Source: an uncultured Muribaculaceae bacterium
GTDB taxonomy: Bacteria; Bacteroidota; Bacteroidia; Bacteroidales; Muribaculaceae
Direction: 5' to 3'
Assembly (NCBI GenBank): GCA_910587425.1
Contig: CAJUKU010000023.1
Coordinates: 1-24,089, forward strand
DNA length: 24,089 nt
Shown here: piece after piece, positions 15,406 to 23,430 of the stretch
How the letters are laid out: every line of letters begins with the position of its first letter
How positions within the stretch are numbered: the stretch's first letter is position 1
Translations under genes and position numbers: made by a program
Notes under the pieces: generated by a model
Seen by the model: the letters and a program-made list of their open reading frames with translations, nothing else
Databases searched by the model: none
Told to the model about the DNA's origin: nothing

Positions 15406-17058
15406 ATGAGAAAACTTTTCTACACCGCCGCCATCCTACTGCTCACCATATTGTGTGCGCAAGGAGCTACGCGAAGCCGTAAAAACGCCATATCGAAAAA
15501 TCTTGACATCTTCTCAACCGTATTCAAGGAGATGCAGACATTCTACGTCGATTCCATCGATGCCGACAAGGCGGTGGGAACCGCTATAGCAGCAATGCTG
15601 TCGGAACTCGATCCCTACACTGTATATATGCCAAAGGATGAGACTGAGGAATTCAAGTCGATGAATGCAGGTGAGTTCGGCGGCATCGGATCATACATCA
15701 TGCAACGCAAAGGCAACGTGTACATATCCGGACCGCACGAGGGCACACCTGCACACCGCGCGGGGCTACGGACTGGCGATCTCATAGTGACGATCGACGG
15801 CGACACAATGCTCGGTAAGACAAGCCAGGAGGTAATGGGGCGTTTGAAAGGCACACCAGGAACTCCGCTGAAACTCGTAGTGAAACGTCCGTATGTTGAG
15901 GATTCGATACTCACCATAGACCTCGTGCGCGAAAAAATCAAGGTTCCTTCGGTACCCTACTACGGTATGCAACGCGACGGGATCGGATATATAGCCCTAA
16001 CCCAGTTCACCGAAACATCGGCTGATGAGGTTCGTAAGGCATTGCTCGAGCTGAAACAGAATCCTGAAATGAAAGGACTCGTGCTCGACCTGCGTTCAAA
16101 TCCCGGCGGGCTTCTCGAAAGCGCCGTCAAAATAGTGGGATATTTCGTACCGAAAGGCACTGAGGTATTACGCACACGCGGCAAAGGCGTAATGAATGAG
16201 AAAGTATACAAGACTACCGCATCACCGATCGATACGGAGTTACCGCTAGCAGTGCTAATCGACGATGAGAGCGCATCGGCATCGGAGATTACCGCAGGAG
16301 CGTTGCAGGATCTTGATCGGGCAGTGATCATAGGCAACAGATCGTTTGGAAAAGGACTTGTGCAGACCACTCGCGATATCCCTTACGAGGGACTTCTGAA
16401 AGTCACCGTAGCTAAATACTACATACCCTCCGGACGCCTCATACAGGCTATCGACTACTCACACCGAAATCCTGACGGAAGCGTGGCGCGTATTCCCGAC
16501 AGCCTTACCAATACCTTCACCACCGCACATGGCAGAACCGTGCGCGACGGTGGTGGAATAACCCCCGACGTGAATGTATCATACCCGGAGATGAGCCGTA
16601 TAGTTTATAATGTGATGAGCGATTTCTGGGCTTCCGATTTTGCAACAAAGTATTATGCAGAGCACCCGTCGGATAAACCTGACCTCGCTACGTTCACCGT
16701 CACGGATTCCATATACTCCCAGTTCAAGAGTTTCATCAATCCTGACAAGTTCAACTACGACCGCGTGTGTGAGATAATGCTGCAGCGGCTGCGCGATGCT
16801 GCTAAAATCGAGGGCTACCGGTCCGATTCGCTCAACGAGCAGTTCGACCGTCTTGAAGCTATGCTTAAGCATCCGCTCGGTGCCGACCTCGACACTCACC
16901 GCGACGATATCGCACCCATCATAGCACGCGAGATCATCGAACGCTACTATCTCGAACCCGGACGGATAGCGAAACAGCTCCAGTCAGACCCCGGTCTTGA
17001 CAGCGCGATAACCGTACTCTCGACCGAGAACCGCGCACAAAGCATTTTACGCCCATAA
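15406..17058 (+). CDS. S41-family C-terminal processing peptidase
   Basis: A 550-residue exported serine protease of the Ctp/Prc family. A signal peptide (MRKLFYTAAILLLTILCAQG) ends at about residue 20. An N-terminal helical segment and a PDZ domain (about 85-165, with GIGSYIM and AGLRTGDLIVTIDGD) precede the S41 core. The catalytic pair is S291 in ESASASEITAGALQD and K316 in FGKGLVQ, 25 residues apart as in E. coli Prc and Bacillus CtpB. DLRSNPGGLLESAV is the substrate-groove signature. The last 150 residues are a helical region common in Bacteroidetes versions. It acts in the periplasm on protein C-termini; the substrates are unknown. It ends 8 bases before mfd, so the two are probably one transcription unit. 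Confidence 0.93.
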   Translation: MRKLFYTAAILLLTILCAQGATRSRKNAISKNLDIFSTVFKEMQTFYVDSIDADKAVGTAIAAMLSELDPYTVYMPKDETEEFKSMNAGEFGGIGSYIMQRKGNVYISGPHEGTPAHRAGLRTGDLIVTIDGDTMLGKTSQEVMGRLKGTPGTPLKLVVKRPYVEDSILTIDLVREKIKVPSVPYYGMQRDGIGYIALTQFTETSADEVRKALLELKQNPEMKGLVLDLRSNPGGLLESAVKIVGYFVPKGTEVLRTRGKGVMNEKVYKTTASPIDTELPLAVLIDDESASASEITAGALQDLDRAVIIGNRSFGKGLVQTTRDIPYEGLLKVTVAKYYIPSGRLIQAIDYSHRNPDGSVARIPDSLTNTFTTAHGRTVRDGGGITPDVNVSYPEMSRIVYNVMSDFWASDFATKYYAEHPSDKPDLATFTVTDSIYSQFKSFINPDKFNYDRVCEIMLQRLRDAAKIEGYRSDSLNEQFDRLEAMLKHPLGADLDTHRDDIAPIIAREIIERYYLEPGRIAKQLQSDPGLDSAITVLSTENRAQSILRP

Positions 17059-17066
17059 AGCTGACA

Positions 17067-20000
17067 ATGGCTAATACGACAACTCTGAGCGCGCTCGCTG
17101 CACAATTTCTCGAGGGAGAACGCGGCGAGAAACTCAACAGCGCGTTGCGCCGTAAAGCTCCCGCACAGATATTTTCACTTGCCGGATCATCGCCGGCAGT
17201 TATGCTCGCGGCAATGCGCCCGCAGAAAAAACCGGTCATGGTGGTCGGTGACTCGCTCGACGATGCCGGATACCTCTATCATGATCTGACAAGGCTCCTC
17301 GGCGAGGAAGCTGTGGCTATGTTTCCGTCGGCTTATAAACGTGACATAAAGTACGGACAGATTGACCCGCCGTCGCAGATACTGCGCACGGAAACCCTCA
17401 ATGCCCTGAACACATCACCCAAGCTCCGGTTTGTGGTCACATATCCCGAGGCTATGGCTGAGCAGGTAGCCGCCCGGTCGGAGATTGATGACAACACACT
17501 GCATCTGCGCCGCGACACCCCTGTCTCGCTCACAGCAACCCTACGCTGGCTCCGCGAGAAAGGCTTCAAGGAGCAGGACTATGTATATGAACCGGGGCAG
17601 TTTGCCGTGCGTGGATCTATATTGGACGTATTCGGCTACAGCAACGAACTGCCGTTCAGAATCGACTTTTTCGGTGATGACATTGACACCATCCGCACAT
17701 TCAACATTGAGACACAGCTGTCGGAGCAGCGTCTCGATGAAATCACCGTCATATCATCGCTTGCCGATACCGGCAAAGGTATATCAATAATCGAATATAC
17801 CGGCACCGACATACTTGTTGCAGTACGCGATGCCGACTACACGATAGAACGCATACGCGCTATCGCTGCCCAGGGATTCTCAGAGAGCGCTATGATAGCC
17901 GACGAGGGCGACAGCACAGCTGTTAACCTCATAGTCGATCCCGAACGCTTCGCGAAAGATTTCGCCTCTTGCCGGCAGTTGCGGTTCACCGCTGCGAAAC
18001 CTGAAGAAAAGGATAGCGGCGCTATTAATTTCAATTGCTCACCGCAAGCTATATATCATAAGAATTTCGACCTCATATCATCATCCTTCCGGCAACTTCT
18101 TGCGGAAGGCTACACCTTATATATATTATCGGAAAGCGAGAAGCAGATCGAACGACTTCGTTCGATCTTCGCCGACCGCGGTGAGACTGATATACAGTTC
18201 ACGGCTGTAGCAGCTACGCTTCATGAGGGATTTGTAGATCATACACGGCGTATCTGTGTGTTCACCGATCACCAGATTTTCGACAGATTCCATAAGTACA
18301 ACCTGAAAAGCGACCGTGCCCGATCCGGAAAACTCGCGCTGTCACTCAAGGAACTCAGCTCAATAGAGCCTGGCGACTATATCGTGCACGTGGATCATGG
18401 CGTAGGTAAATTCGCAGGACTTCTGCGCACGGAGGTCAACGGGCACATGCAGGAGATGATAAAGCTCATCTATGCCAACAATGATGTGATATTCGTATCG
18501 ATCCATGCCCTGCATAAACTTGCGAAGTATCGCGGGAAAGAGGGTGTGGCTCCGAAGATCAACAAGCTCGGCACCGGCGCATGGAACCGCATCAAGGAGC
18601 GCACCAAGGAGAAGCTGAAAGATATTGCACGCGACCTGATCGCCCTATATGCCAACCGCAACCGGCAGAAAGGGCATGCTTTCGCTCCCGACTCCTACAT
18701 GCAGCACGAGCTCGAGGCTTCGTTCATCTACGAGGATACCCCTGACCAGCTCACCGCGACTCAGGCTGTGAAAGCCGACATGGAGAGTGACCGCCCGATG
18801 GACCGTCTCGTGTGCGGCGATGTAGGATTCGGCAAGACCGAGGTGGCTATACGCGCCGCATTCAAGGCTGCTACCGATGGTAAACAGACAGCTGTGCTTG
18901 TGCCGACAACCGTACTCGCCTATCAGCATTACAACACTTTCAGTGCGCGCCTGAAAGATTTCCCCGTAAGGGTGGAATATATCTCCCGCGCACGGACGCC
19001 GAAGCAGGTCAAGGAGATTCTCGCAGATCTTGAAGCGGGTAAAATAGATATAATAATCGGCACCCACAAACTGATTGGCAAGAGCGTCAAATTCCATGAT
19101 CTCGGACTGCTCATTGTGGATGAGGAACAGAAATTCGGTGTGGCGGTAAAGGAGAAGCTGAAACAGCTGAAAGTGAATGTCGACACACTGACCATGAGCG
19201 CCACACCCATACCGCGCACACTGCAGTTCTCACTGATGGGCGCACGTGACCTCTCGGCTATAAACACCCCTCCGGCTAACAGATATCCTATAGTGACATC
19301 GGTCAACTCGCTCACAGATGACATACTGCTTGAAGCGATCAACTTCGAGATGTCGCGCAACGGTCAGGTATTCATCGTGAATCCCCGCATCGAGGGTCTG
19401 CATGAGCTTGAGGCGATGGTGCGTCGTCTTGTACCTGATGCCCGCACCATAATCGGACATGGACAGATGCCTCCCGAGAAACTGGAGAAAGCGATCATTG
19501 ATTTCGCCAACCATGATTATGATGTGCTTCTCGCCACCACAATCATCGAGAGCGGTATCGACATGCCGAATGTGAACACCATAATCATCAACAACGCACA
19601 GAATTTCGGACTTAGCGAGTTGCACCAGCTGCGCGGACGCGTGGGACGCTCCTCGCGCAAGGCATTCTGCTATCTGATGGTTCCACCTCATGTGCCGTTG
19701 CAGCCTACCGCACGCCGGCGCCTGCAGGCTATCGAAAGTTTTTCTGACCTCGGCAGCGGAATCCACATAGCCATGCAGGATCTTGACATACGTGGCGCAG
19801 GCAACCTGCTCGGTGCAGAGCAAAGCGGGTTCATAGCCGACCTCGGATACGAGACATATCAGAAGATACTTAAGGAGGCTGTGACAGAACTGCGCACGGA
19901 AGAATTCAGCGATGTGGTCACCTCCGACACACCGGCTGACGAGACCGAATACGTAGCCGACTGTGTGATAGAGAGCGATCTTGAGCTTCTGTTCCCTGCC

Positions 20001-20417
20001 ACCTACGTACCGGGCGAGAGTGAGCGCATAGCGCTCTATCAGGAGCTCGACAGCATCGAGCGCGAGATGGATCTCCGGGCATTCCGCGAACGTATAATAG
20101 ACCGGTTCGGAAAAATACCGCACGAGGCGGATGAATTGCTGCGCATACCACGTCTGCGACGCATGGCGCGTCGGCTCGGCATTGAGAAAGTGGCATTGAA
20201 ACAAGGTACAATGTACATTTACTTTGTCGATGAGAGCAACCGTGCCTACTATCAGTCGCCTATGTTCGGACGCATCCTGCATTTCATGCAGGAGAATCCA
20301 CGACGCTGCCGCATCCGCGACGTCAACGGCAGACGGAGCTTTGCCATTGCCGATGTGGCGAGCGTGGAGGATGCCACAGCGATTTTCGACCATATCCTGC
20401 AGCTCACGGCGATCTGA
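17067..20417 (+). CDS. mfd: Transcription-repair coupling factor
   Basis: A 1116-residue DNA translocase that removes RNA polymerase stalled at lesions and recruits UvrA. Domain order is normal. A UvrB-like N-terminal part (1-350) contains DYVYEPGQFAVRGSILDVF. The RNA-polymerase-interacting domain begins near 430 (SIEPGDYIVHVDHGVGKFAGL). A RecG-like helicase core has Walker A GDVGFGKTE (K590), DEEQ at 685-688, TMSATPIPRTLQFSLMGARDLS, and motif VI in LHQLRGRVGRSSRKAFCYL. The C-terminal TRCF domain (about 960-1090) includes PATYVPGESERIALYQEL. Length is close to E. coli Mfd (1148). The ATG lies 8 bases after the S41 peptidase stop. Transcription probably ends at the palindrome at 20439-20491. 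Confidence 0.97.
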   Translation: MANTTTLSALAAQFLEGERGEKLNSALRRKAPAQIFSLAGSSPAVMLAAMRPQKKPVMVVGDSLDDAGYLYHDLTRLLGEEAVAMFPSAYKRDIKYGQIDPPSQILRTETLNALNTSPKLRFVVTYPEAMAEQVAARSEIDDNTLHLRRDTPVSLTATLRWLREKGFKEQDYVYEPGQFAVRGSILDVFGYSNELPFRIDFFGDDIDTIRTFNIETQLSEQRLDEITVISSLADTGKGISIIEYTGTDILVAVRDADYTIERIRAIAAQGFSESAMIADEGDSTAVNLIVDPERFAKDFASCRQLRFTAAKPEEKDSGAINFNCSPQAIYHKNFDLISSSFRQLLAEGYTLYILSESEKQIERLRSIFADRGETDIQFTAVAATLHEGFVDHTRRICVFTDHQIFDRFHKYNLKSDRARSGKLALSLKELSSIEPGDYIVHVDHGVGKFAGLLRTEVNGHMQEMIKLIYANNDVIFVSIHALHKLAKYRGKEGVAPKINKLGTGAWNRIKERTKEKLKDIARDLIALYANRNRQKGHAFAPDSYMQHELEASFIYEDTPDQLTATQAVKADMESDRPMDRLVCGDVGFGKTEVAIRAAFKAATDGKQTAVLVPTTVLAYQHYNTFSARLKDFPVRVEYISRARTPKQVKEILADLEAGKIDIIIGTHKLIGKSVKFHDLGLLIVDEEQKFGVAVKEKLKQLKVNVDTLTMSATPIPRTLQFSLMGARDLSAINTPPANRYPIVTSVNSLTDDILLEAINFEMSRNGQVFIVNPRIEGLHELEAMVRRLVPDARTIIGHGQMPPEKLEKAIIDFANHDYDVLLATTIIESGIDMPNVNTIIINNAQNFGLSELHQLRGRVGRSSRKAFCYLMVPPHVPLQPTARRRLQAIESFSDLGSGIHIAMQDLDIRGAGNLLGAEQSGFIADLGYETYQKILKEAVTELRTEEFSDVVTSDTPADETEYVADCVIESDLELLFPATYVPGESERIALYQELDSIEREMDLRAFRERIIDRFGKIPHEADELLRIPRLRRMARRLGIEKVALKQGTMYIYFVDESNRAYYQSPMFGRILHFMQENPRRCRIRDVNGRRSFAIADVASVEDATAIFDHILQLTAI

Positions 20418-20438
20418 GAAAACCGACAATTTAAAAAC

Positions 20439-20491
20439 CGTCATATATAAGTTATGCCCGCCTGACAGGCGGGCATAACTTATATATGACG
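20439..20491. terminator. Perfect palindromic terminator between mfd and the ROK kinase
   Basis: Two arms of 26 bases (20439-20464 and 20466-20491) are perfectly complementary around a single A. The GC-rich core is GCCCGCCTG; the outer part is AT-rich. It lies 21 bases after the mfd stop and 14 bases after the stop of the opposing ROK gene. Five A residues at 20433-20437 give a U-tract for the leftward transcript; the rightward side has none of note. It probably ends both transcripts. Confidence 0.8.
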
Positions 20492-20505
20492 TAGTATTAT
20501 TCCGA

Positions 20506-21534
20506 TCAGGGTTGAGGAGCTGCGGGCACAGCAGTTGCCACAACGGCAGTGGGAACTGTCGACAGAGGTTTTGCCTCCCAACCAAGCGCACTTGCGCCGA
20601 GGACAGCCGCATCAGCTTCCTTGAGTTCGGAAAGAAGCACTTTAACCTTACCCTTGTAGATGCTGAGCATATTCTTCTCCATCGCGTTGCGCAAAGGCTT
20701 GAGCAGAAGTTCGCCCGACTTTGCAAGACCGCCGAAGAGTACAAATGCCTCGGGTGATGAGAACGCAGTGAAATCGGCGAGAGCCTCACCAAGAATAGCT
20801 CCGGTGTACTCAAATATATCCTTCGCGATATGATCGCCAGCCATAGCGGCATCATATACATCCTTAGATGTTATGGCATCCACAGGAATATCGCGGAGAA
20901 CTGACGGCTCGGTGCGGATCTCAAGGAATTCGCGCGCGGTGCGTGCCACTCCGGTTGCCGAGCAGTAAGTCTCGAGACATCCCGCACGTCCGCATCCGCA
21001 CAGACGACCATTGTTACGCTTCACGATCACGTGTCCGAGTTCCCCGGCAAAACCGTCGTGACCATAGACAAGCTGACCGTTGATCACGATACCAGAACCT
21101 ACTCCGGTGCCGAGTGTGATCATTATGAAATCTTTCAGACCGCGTGCCACACCATAGGTCATCTCACCGATCGCTGCGGCATTCGCATCGTTGGTGATTG
21201 CTACGGGGATACCGAACTTCTCGCTGAGAAGCTGCGCGAAAGGCACGGGGGTAGGCCAGGGAAGGTTTACACCATCCTCGATCATACCGGTGAAGTAGTT
21301 TGCATTGGGTGCACCGACTCCGATACCGTATATCTTATCCTCAGCATCGATCGCCTTGACAAGACGCATAGTCTCTGTGTAGAGTTCGTCGATGTAGTCG
21401 GTGATGTTAGCGTGTTTTCTGGTCTTGATCGAGTCGCTTGTAAGCACAACTCCGCGGGCATCAACAATGCCGAACACTGTGTTGGTTCCGCCCATGTCGA
21501 TGCCTATCACGTAAGGCTTGGTGTTGTTTACCAT
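20506..21534 (-). CDS. ROK-family sugar kinase (glucokinase-like)
   Basis: A 342-residue cytoplasmic kinase of the ROK group. The phosphate-binding motif GIDMGGTNTVFGIVD (residues 11-25) opens the protein. ITNDANAAAIGE carries the catalytic aspartate. GELGHVIVKRNNGRLCGCGRAGCLETY is the ROK signature with the zinc-binding cysteines C-x-C-x4-C. ATP-dependent phosphorylation of glucose is the commonest activity in this branch, but N-acetylated sugars or mannose are possible. The start is the ATG at 21534 (MVNNTKPYVIGID); the 40 extra upstream residues in the open frame do not resemble the family. The last 20 residues (STVPTAVVATAVPAAPQP region) are a low-complexity A/P/V tail, probably disordered. 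No ROK repressor DNA-binding domain is present, so this is the kinase type. Confidence 0.92.
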   Translation of the reverse strand: MVNNTKPYVIGIDMGGTNTVFGIVDARGVVLTSDSIKTRKHANITDYIDELYTETMRLVKAIDAEDKIYGIGVGAPNANYFTGMIEDGVNLPWPTPVPFAQLLSEKFGIPVAITNDANAAAIGEMTYGVARGLKDFIMITLGTGVGSGIVINGQLVYGHDGFAGELGHVIVKRNNGRLCGCGRAGCLETYCSATGVARTAREFLEIRTEPSVLRDIPVDAITSKDVYDAAMAGDHIAKDIFEYTGAILGEALADFTAFSSPEAFVLFGGLAKSGELLLKPLRNAMEKNMLSIYKGKVKVLLSELKEADAAVLGASALGWEAKPLSTVPTAVVATAVPAAPQP

Positions 21535-21655
21535 TTCAGTATAATTTAAGGATTTTACTTTTATCTTACCAATGCCGGGAAATTGCCGACGAGCATCACA
21601 CGCATGAAGCGGGGATATCACGTCGGGAAAACATGGTAGTCCCGGCTCTGACACG

Positions 21656-21663
21656 CAAAGATA
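21656..21663 (-). promoter_or_regulatory. Candidate -7 element for the ROK kinase gene
   Basis: On the minus strand TATCTTTG (21656-21663) matches TAnnTTTG exactly. No clear TTTG or TTG lies 19-22 bases upstream, so the -33 element is weak. The start point near 21650 would give a leader of about 115 bases before the ATG at 21534. Confidence 0.4.
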
Positions 21664-22120
21664 ATCTAAAAATCGGAAATGCCACCGTTTTTAATCATTT
21701 TTTATCACCCCGAATGCAATAATCACTCAGAAATCGAGCAATAGAGCCGCCCATATACCAATAAAAGTTAAATAACCTTACAGGAATTAATAATCCTTGC
21801 TGCTGTTGTAATTTTACCACCCTATCCGGTGTCTAATTAAAAGCAGACGTGAAAAGTCCGGCTATAATCATTTATACACATAGCAAACTATCATCATAAA
21901 CCCATCATGCATCGCATACTGCACTTGCTCATCGCGGCATCAGCTGTTTCGATGTATAACATCCATGATGCTGTATATCAGTAGATAATCATTATTAAAG
22001 CGTACTAAAAATGTACTTATTGCGATAATAAGAGGAAATAGAATAAAGCGATTTATGGATTTTTAAGGTGTGTTGGTTATATTTAATTGCCTTTGTTTTC
22101 TTGTTGTATGGTAATAGAAA
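21664..22120. other. AT-rich gap without a convincing gene
   Basis: This stretch of about 450 bases holds no gene I can support. It is visibly richer in A and T than the DNA to its left. It contains a 25-codon reading frame (21907-21984) and short inverted repeats such as CTTATT (22016-22021) with AATAAG (22027-22032). No tRNA, IS end or promoter with both elements was recognised. It separates core genes from the sigma factor unit and may hold an element boundary. Confidence 0.5.
21907..21984 (+). CDS. Possible tiny or truncated leader-like ORF
   Basis: ATG at 21907 opens a 25-residue frame beginning MHRILHLLIAASAVSM and ending with TAG at 21984. The first 15 residues look like the start of a signal peptide (basic residue, hydrophobic run, small residues). 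It could be the remnant of a secreted-protein gene cut by rearrangement, a real micropeptide, or chance. No promoter with both elements was seen upstream. Low confidence. Confidence 0.15.
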   Translation: MHRILHLLIAASAVSMYNIHDAVYQ

Positions 22121-22145
22121 AAGCCGCCCGGATTAAGAGCGGCTT
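22121..22145 (-). terminator. Terminator after the sigma factor/membrane protein unit
   Basis: AAGCCGC (22121-22127) and GCGGCTT (22139-22145) form a perfect 7-bp stem around an 11-base loop. The A residues just left of it (22118-22122) give a U-run to leftward transcripts. It lies 24 bases past the stop of the membrane protein gene. Confidence 0.7.
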
Positions 22146-22169
22146 CTGGATAATGTTTGAAAAATATTG

Positions 22170-22721
22170 TTATTCTTTGATAGAATTGAGGTCGCGGAAT
22201 AGTTTTATGTATTGTGGCCACATATGAACTATGCCGTAAATGATTGCGATAATCAGGGTTGCTATTGTGAGCCAAAAGCCTGTACGGTTGAACTCCCATG
22301 CATTCGGTAGTAGCAGGGTAAACAAGATGACTAAGCCCATGCCAAATATCACTTCGCCGGAAATCATCAGCAATCTTATATTCGCTGTCTTGGAGAATAA
22401 TTTGCTTGGTGTAAGAGCCGCGATGTTGATGTTTTTGAGTTTGAGATACATAAAAATGTACCATGTTGCGGCGATTGTCATATATACCACAAGGTATATT
22501 TTGAGGTATGAGGGGAACGAGTACGGGTTGAGGTTGCCGAGTGCCATTGCAGCGAACACAATGGCGAGGATAAGGCAAGAGATGAATCCCTGGCGGAATT
22601 TTTTAAGTATCTTGGTCTGCGCGGTTTCGGAAGCAGACACGTTTATCTTTATATCGGAGTTTGTCTTTGCGAGCACTTGTTCAAGCGTTGACATACTTTT
22701 TTTGAGTTCGTCGAGCTGCAT
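22170..22721 (-). CDS. Four-helix membrane protein paired with a sigma factor
   Basis: A 183-residue protein of no family I can name. Residues 1-45 are soluble and partly amphipathic (LDELKKSMSTLEQVLAKT). Four hydrophobic helices follow at about 46-63, 73-93, 116-138 and 149-168. A basic end to the soluble segment (KILKKFRQG) predicts that the N-terminus stays in the cytoplasm. Its ATG lies one base after the sigma factor stop, so translation is probably coupled. In ECF systems the gene directly behind the sigma factor usually encodes its anti-sigma factor. By position this protein is therefore a candidate membrane-bound regulator, but it shows no FecR or zinc-binding anti-sigma motif. The role is inference. 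It ends 24 bases before a terminator. Confidence 0.8.
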   Translation of the reverse strand: MQLDELKKSMSTLEQVLAKTNSDIKINVSASETAQTKILKKFRQGFISCLILAIVFAAMALGNLNPYSFPSYLKIYLVVYMTIAATWYIFMYLKLKNINIAALTPSKLFSKTANIRLLMISGEVIFGMGLVILFTLLLPNAWEFNRTGFWLTIATLIIAIIYGIVHMWPQYIKLFRDLNSIKE

Positions 22722-22722
22722 A

Positions 22723-23214
22723 TTATATCTGTTTTGAGAGTTTATCTTTTATACGGTGTATTTTTACGGCAACTGTGTTGCGTTTAAGTCCGAGAGTATC
22801 AGCTATTTCATCATACGAATATTCGTCAAGCCAAAGGAGTATGATTGCTTTCTCAATATCTTCAAGTCTGTTAATCAGAGATTGCAGCGTTTGAAGATTC
22901 TCTCTTTGTGTATCGTCAATTTCGGAAGAAAGTTCAAGAAGTCCAAAATCAAGCGATACGGTTTCGATTTTTGGCTTAGATGAGCGCAAGGCCATAAGTG
23001 CCGAGTTTACCGCTACCCTATAAATCCATGTTGACATCTTGCTGTCGCCCCGGAATTGCCTTAATCCCAGCCAAATGTTGACATAGATTTCTTGCCTAAG
23101 ATCATCAAACGGCAATTTGTCGGTAGCATAGAAATAGCTGACCTTATTGATGATTCGGGAGTGCTGCTTAATGAGCGAGGCAAAGTCCCTTTCGTTTGTT
23201 GGTGGGTCTGTCAT
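22723..23214 (-). CDS. ECF-type RNA polymerase sigma factor
   Basis: A 163-residue sigma-70 family protein of the two-domain ECF layout. Region 2 spans about residues 10-80, with FDDLRQEIYVNIWLGLRQFRGDSKMSTWIYRVAVNSAL covering the core-binding and -10 recognition helices. Region 4 spans about 108-163, with AIILLWLDEYSYDEIADTLGLKRNTVAVKIHRIKDKL as its helix-turn-helix. I prefer the ATG at 23214 (MTDPPTNERDFASLIKQH), which gives the normal short N-terminus. An ATG at 23274 in the same frame would add 20 residues with no family match. It is followed one base later by the four-helix membrane protein. A -7 element lies at 23315-23322. The regulon cannot be read from this window, and no SusC/SusD or FecR gene is beside it. 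Confidence 0.9.
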   Translation of the reverse strand: MTDPPTNERDFASLIKQHSRIINKVSYFYATDKLPFDDLRQEIYVNIWLGLRQFRGDSKMSTWIYRVAVNSALMALRSSKPKIETVSLDFGLLELSSEIDDTQRENLQTLQSLINRLEDIEKAIILLWLDEYSYDEIADTLGLKRNTVAVKIHRIKDKLSKQI

Positions 23215-23314
23215 ATTGAGTTTGATTTGTTTGTTTTGCCTCGTTAGGTGCAGATTTAGCCCCGAAAGTTTCATATATGCGAATAAATTTTTTAGATTTT
23301 TTTGTTTCTCTCTG

Positions 23315-23322
23315 CAAAGTTA
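23315..23322 (-). promoter_or_regulatory. Candidate -7 element for the sigma factor unit
   Basis: On the minus strand TAACTTTG (23315-23322) fits TAnnTTTG exactly. I see no TTTG or TTG 19-22 bases upstream, so the promoter may be weak or use another sigma factor, possibly its own. The leader to the ATG at 23214 would be about 95 bases. Confidence 0.4.
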
Positions 23323-23365
23323 GTAATAATCAAAGTTCTACACACTCTTATAATGCATGATAAAA

Positions 23366-23414
23366 ATAACGGCTATCTCTCCTATTGAGGTACTTGTGGA
23401 GAGATAGCCGTTAT
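23366..23414 (-). terminator. Strong hairpin terminator after the mobilization-like gene
   Basis: Arms at 23366-23382 and 23398-23414 are perfectly complementary over 17 bases around a 15-base loop. The A-run at 23362-23366 supplies a U-tract to leftward transcripts. It begins 16 bases past the stop of the gene at 23431. It also isolates the sigma factor unit from read-through. Confidence 0.85.
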
Positions 23415-23430
23415 AGTTGTTGTGGTAATG

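Noticed and set aside
19230..20861. 543-codon minus-strand reading frame opposite mfd
   Set aside because: It lies antisense to clear mfd motifs, runs through the terminator palindrome and into the opposite ROK gene region in another frame, and has no family resemblance.
21535..21654. 40-residue N-terminal extension of the ROK kinase
   Set aside because: The extra residues do not resemble the family, and the ATG at 21534 lies the usual short distance before the phosphate-binding motif.
22240..22737. 165-codon plus-strand reading frame opposite the four-helix membrane protein
   Set aside because: The minus-strand gene is coupled to the sigma factor and has coherent membrane helices; the plus-strand frame is its mirror and also crosses the sigma factor stop.
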